Source: Actinomycetota bacterium
GTDB taxonomy: Bacteria; Actinomycetota; Actinomycetes; Nanopelagicales; Nanopelagicaceae
NCBI GenBank assembly: GCA_026392815.1
Contig: JAPLBI010000083.1
Span: forward strand, 1-5,395
DNA: 5,395 bases
Reading direction: 5' to 3'
Part shown: positions 5,200-5,395 of the stretch, piece after piece
Position numbering within the stretch: position 1 is the first letter of the stretch
Layout of the letters: each line of letters opens with the position of its first letter
Position numbers and translations under genes: made by a program
The notes under the pieces: generated by a model
The model's database searches: none
What the model was told of the DNA's origin: nothing
Seen by the model: the letters and a program-made list of their open reading frames with translations, nothing else

Positions 5200-5395
5200 A
5201 TGTTTCTCGGTACCCACGAGCCACGCCTTGATGAAAAGGGCCGCTTAATACTTCCCGCAAAATTTCGCGAAGAGCTCTCTGCTGGATTGGTAATTACCAA
5301 AGGACAAGAGCGTTGTTTATATGTCTTCCCATCTTCTGAATTTGCAACGATTACCGAAACTCTGCGCCAAGCACCTGTTACATCAAAGAATGCGC
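5200..5395 (+). CDS. mraZ: Transcriptional regulator MraZ, first 65 residues (runs off the window)
   Basis: The visible N-terminal half begins [20 protein letters not shown] and continues with [22 protein letters not shown] and APVTSKNA, a strong match to actinobacterial MraZ. It holds the first SpoVT/AbrB-like half of the fold, including the DXXXR motif D11-R15 (DEKGR). The second half lies beyond the window. MraZ is a ring-forming DNA-binding protein that controls the dcw cluster (in most bacteria mraZ, rsmH, ftsL and the following cell-wall and division genes) by binding tandem repeats upstream of its own gene. Such repeats are seen here at 5116-5155. The start at ATG 5200 fits the family N-terminus exactly and follows a purine-rich ribosome binding site. 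The gene has its own control region, separated from the polymerase genes by a terminator. Confidence 0.95.
   Translation, partial: MFLGTHEPRLDEKGRLILPAKFREELSAGLVITKGQERCLYVFPSSEFATITETLRQAPVTSKNA

Noticed and set aside
5008..5300. Antisense frames across the mraZ control region and mraZ start
   Set aside because: Proline- and serine-rich translation comes from the reverse complement of the G-rich array; it crosses the terminator, operator and the real mraZ gene.
1..5395. CRISPR array, insertion sequence, tRNA or rRNA gene
   Set aside because: No spaced repeat array, transposase, terminal inverted repeats or cloverleaf-like sequence was seen on either strand.

Overview
The window reads as a low-to-moderate GC member of the Actinobacteria (Actinomycetota). 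Streamlined aquatic lineages of the acI/Nanopelagicales or Luna type would fit. The main evidence is gene order: dinB, a DUF3040 membrane protein, then mraZ at the head of the division and cell-wall (dcw) cluster is, from memory, a characteristic actinobacterial arrangement. The DnaE-like and MraZ proteins also look most like actinobacterial versions. TTA leucine codons are common and base composition is fairly balanced, which argues against a high-GC Streptomyces-like genome. The taxon is an inference; no database search was run.

Layout, all on the + strand. Bases 1-89 hold the last 28 codons of an upstream gene, probably the small DUF6504-type protein found beside error-prone polymerases. 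Bases 97-3375 encode a DnaE2/ImuC-type C-family DNA polymerase (1092 aa). Bases 3372-4568 encode a Y-family DNA polymerase IV (DinB, 398 aa) whose start overlaps the dnaE2 stop by 4 bases (ATGA). These three genes look like one translationally coupled translesion-synthesis operon. A 64-base gap with a direct-inverted-direct repeat follows. Bases 4633-5001 encode a small two-helix membrane protein of the DUF3040 family, followed by a strong intrinsic terminator (5025-5051). The 198-base region 5002-5199 is the mraZ control region: a G-rich strand, about 10-base-phased TGG elements with two clear AAAGTGG MraZ boxes, a possible promoter and overlapping inverted repeats. Bases 5200-5395 encode the first 65 residues of MraZ, and the rest of that gene lies outside the window.

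How the genes work together: DnaE2 and DinB are both low-fidelity polymerases that copy past damaged bases, and their overlap suggests co-production. DinB keeps its full catalytic acidic set, unlike the inactive ImuB partner of the classical DnaE2 mutasome. MraZ is the transcriptional regulator of the dcw operon and should bind the phased boxes just upstream of its own gene. The terminator separates the damage-tolerance block from the division block.

The most interesting non-coding signals are an 11-base tandem duplication at the dnaE2 start, the direct-inverted-direct repeat across the dinB stop, the unusually long phased TGG array upstream of mraZ, and a canonical G-quadruplex motif inside that array. 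No wholly new gene system is evident. The coding content belongs to recognisable families.
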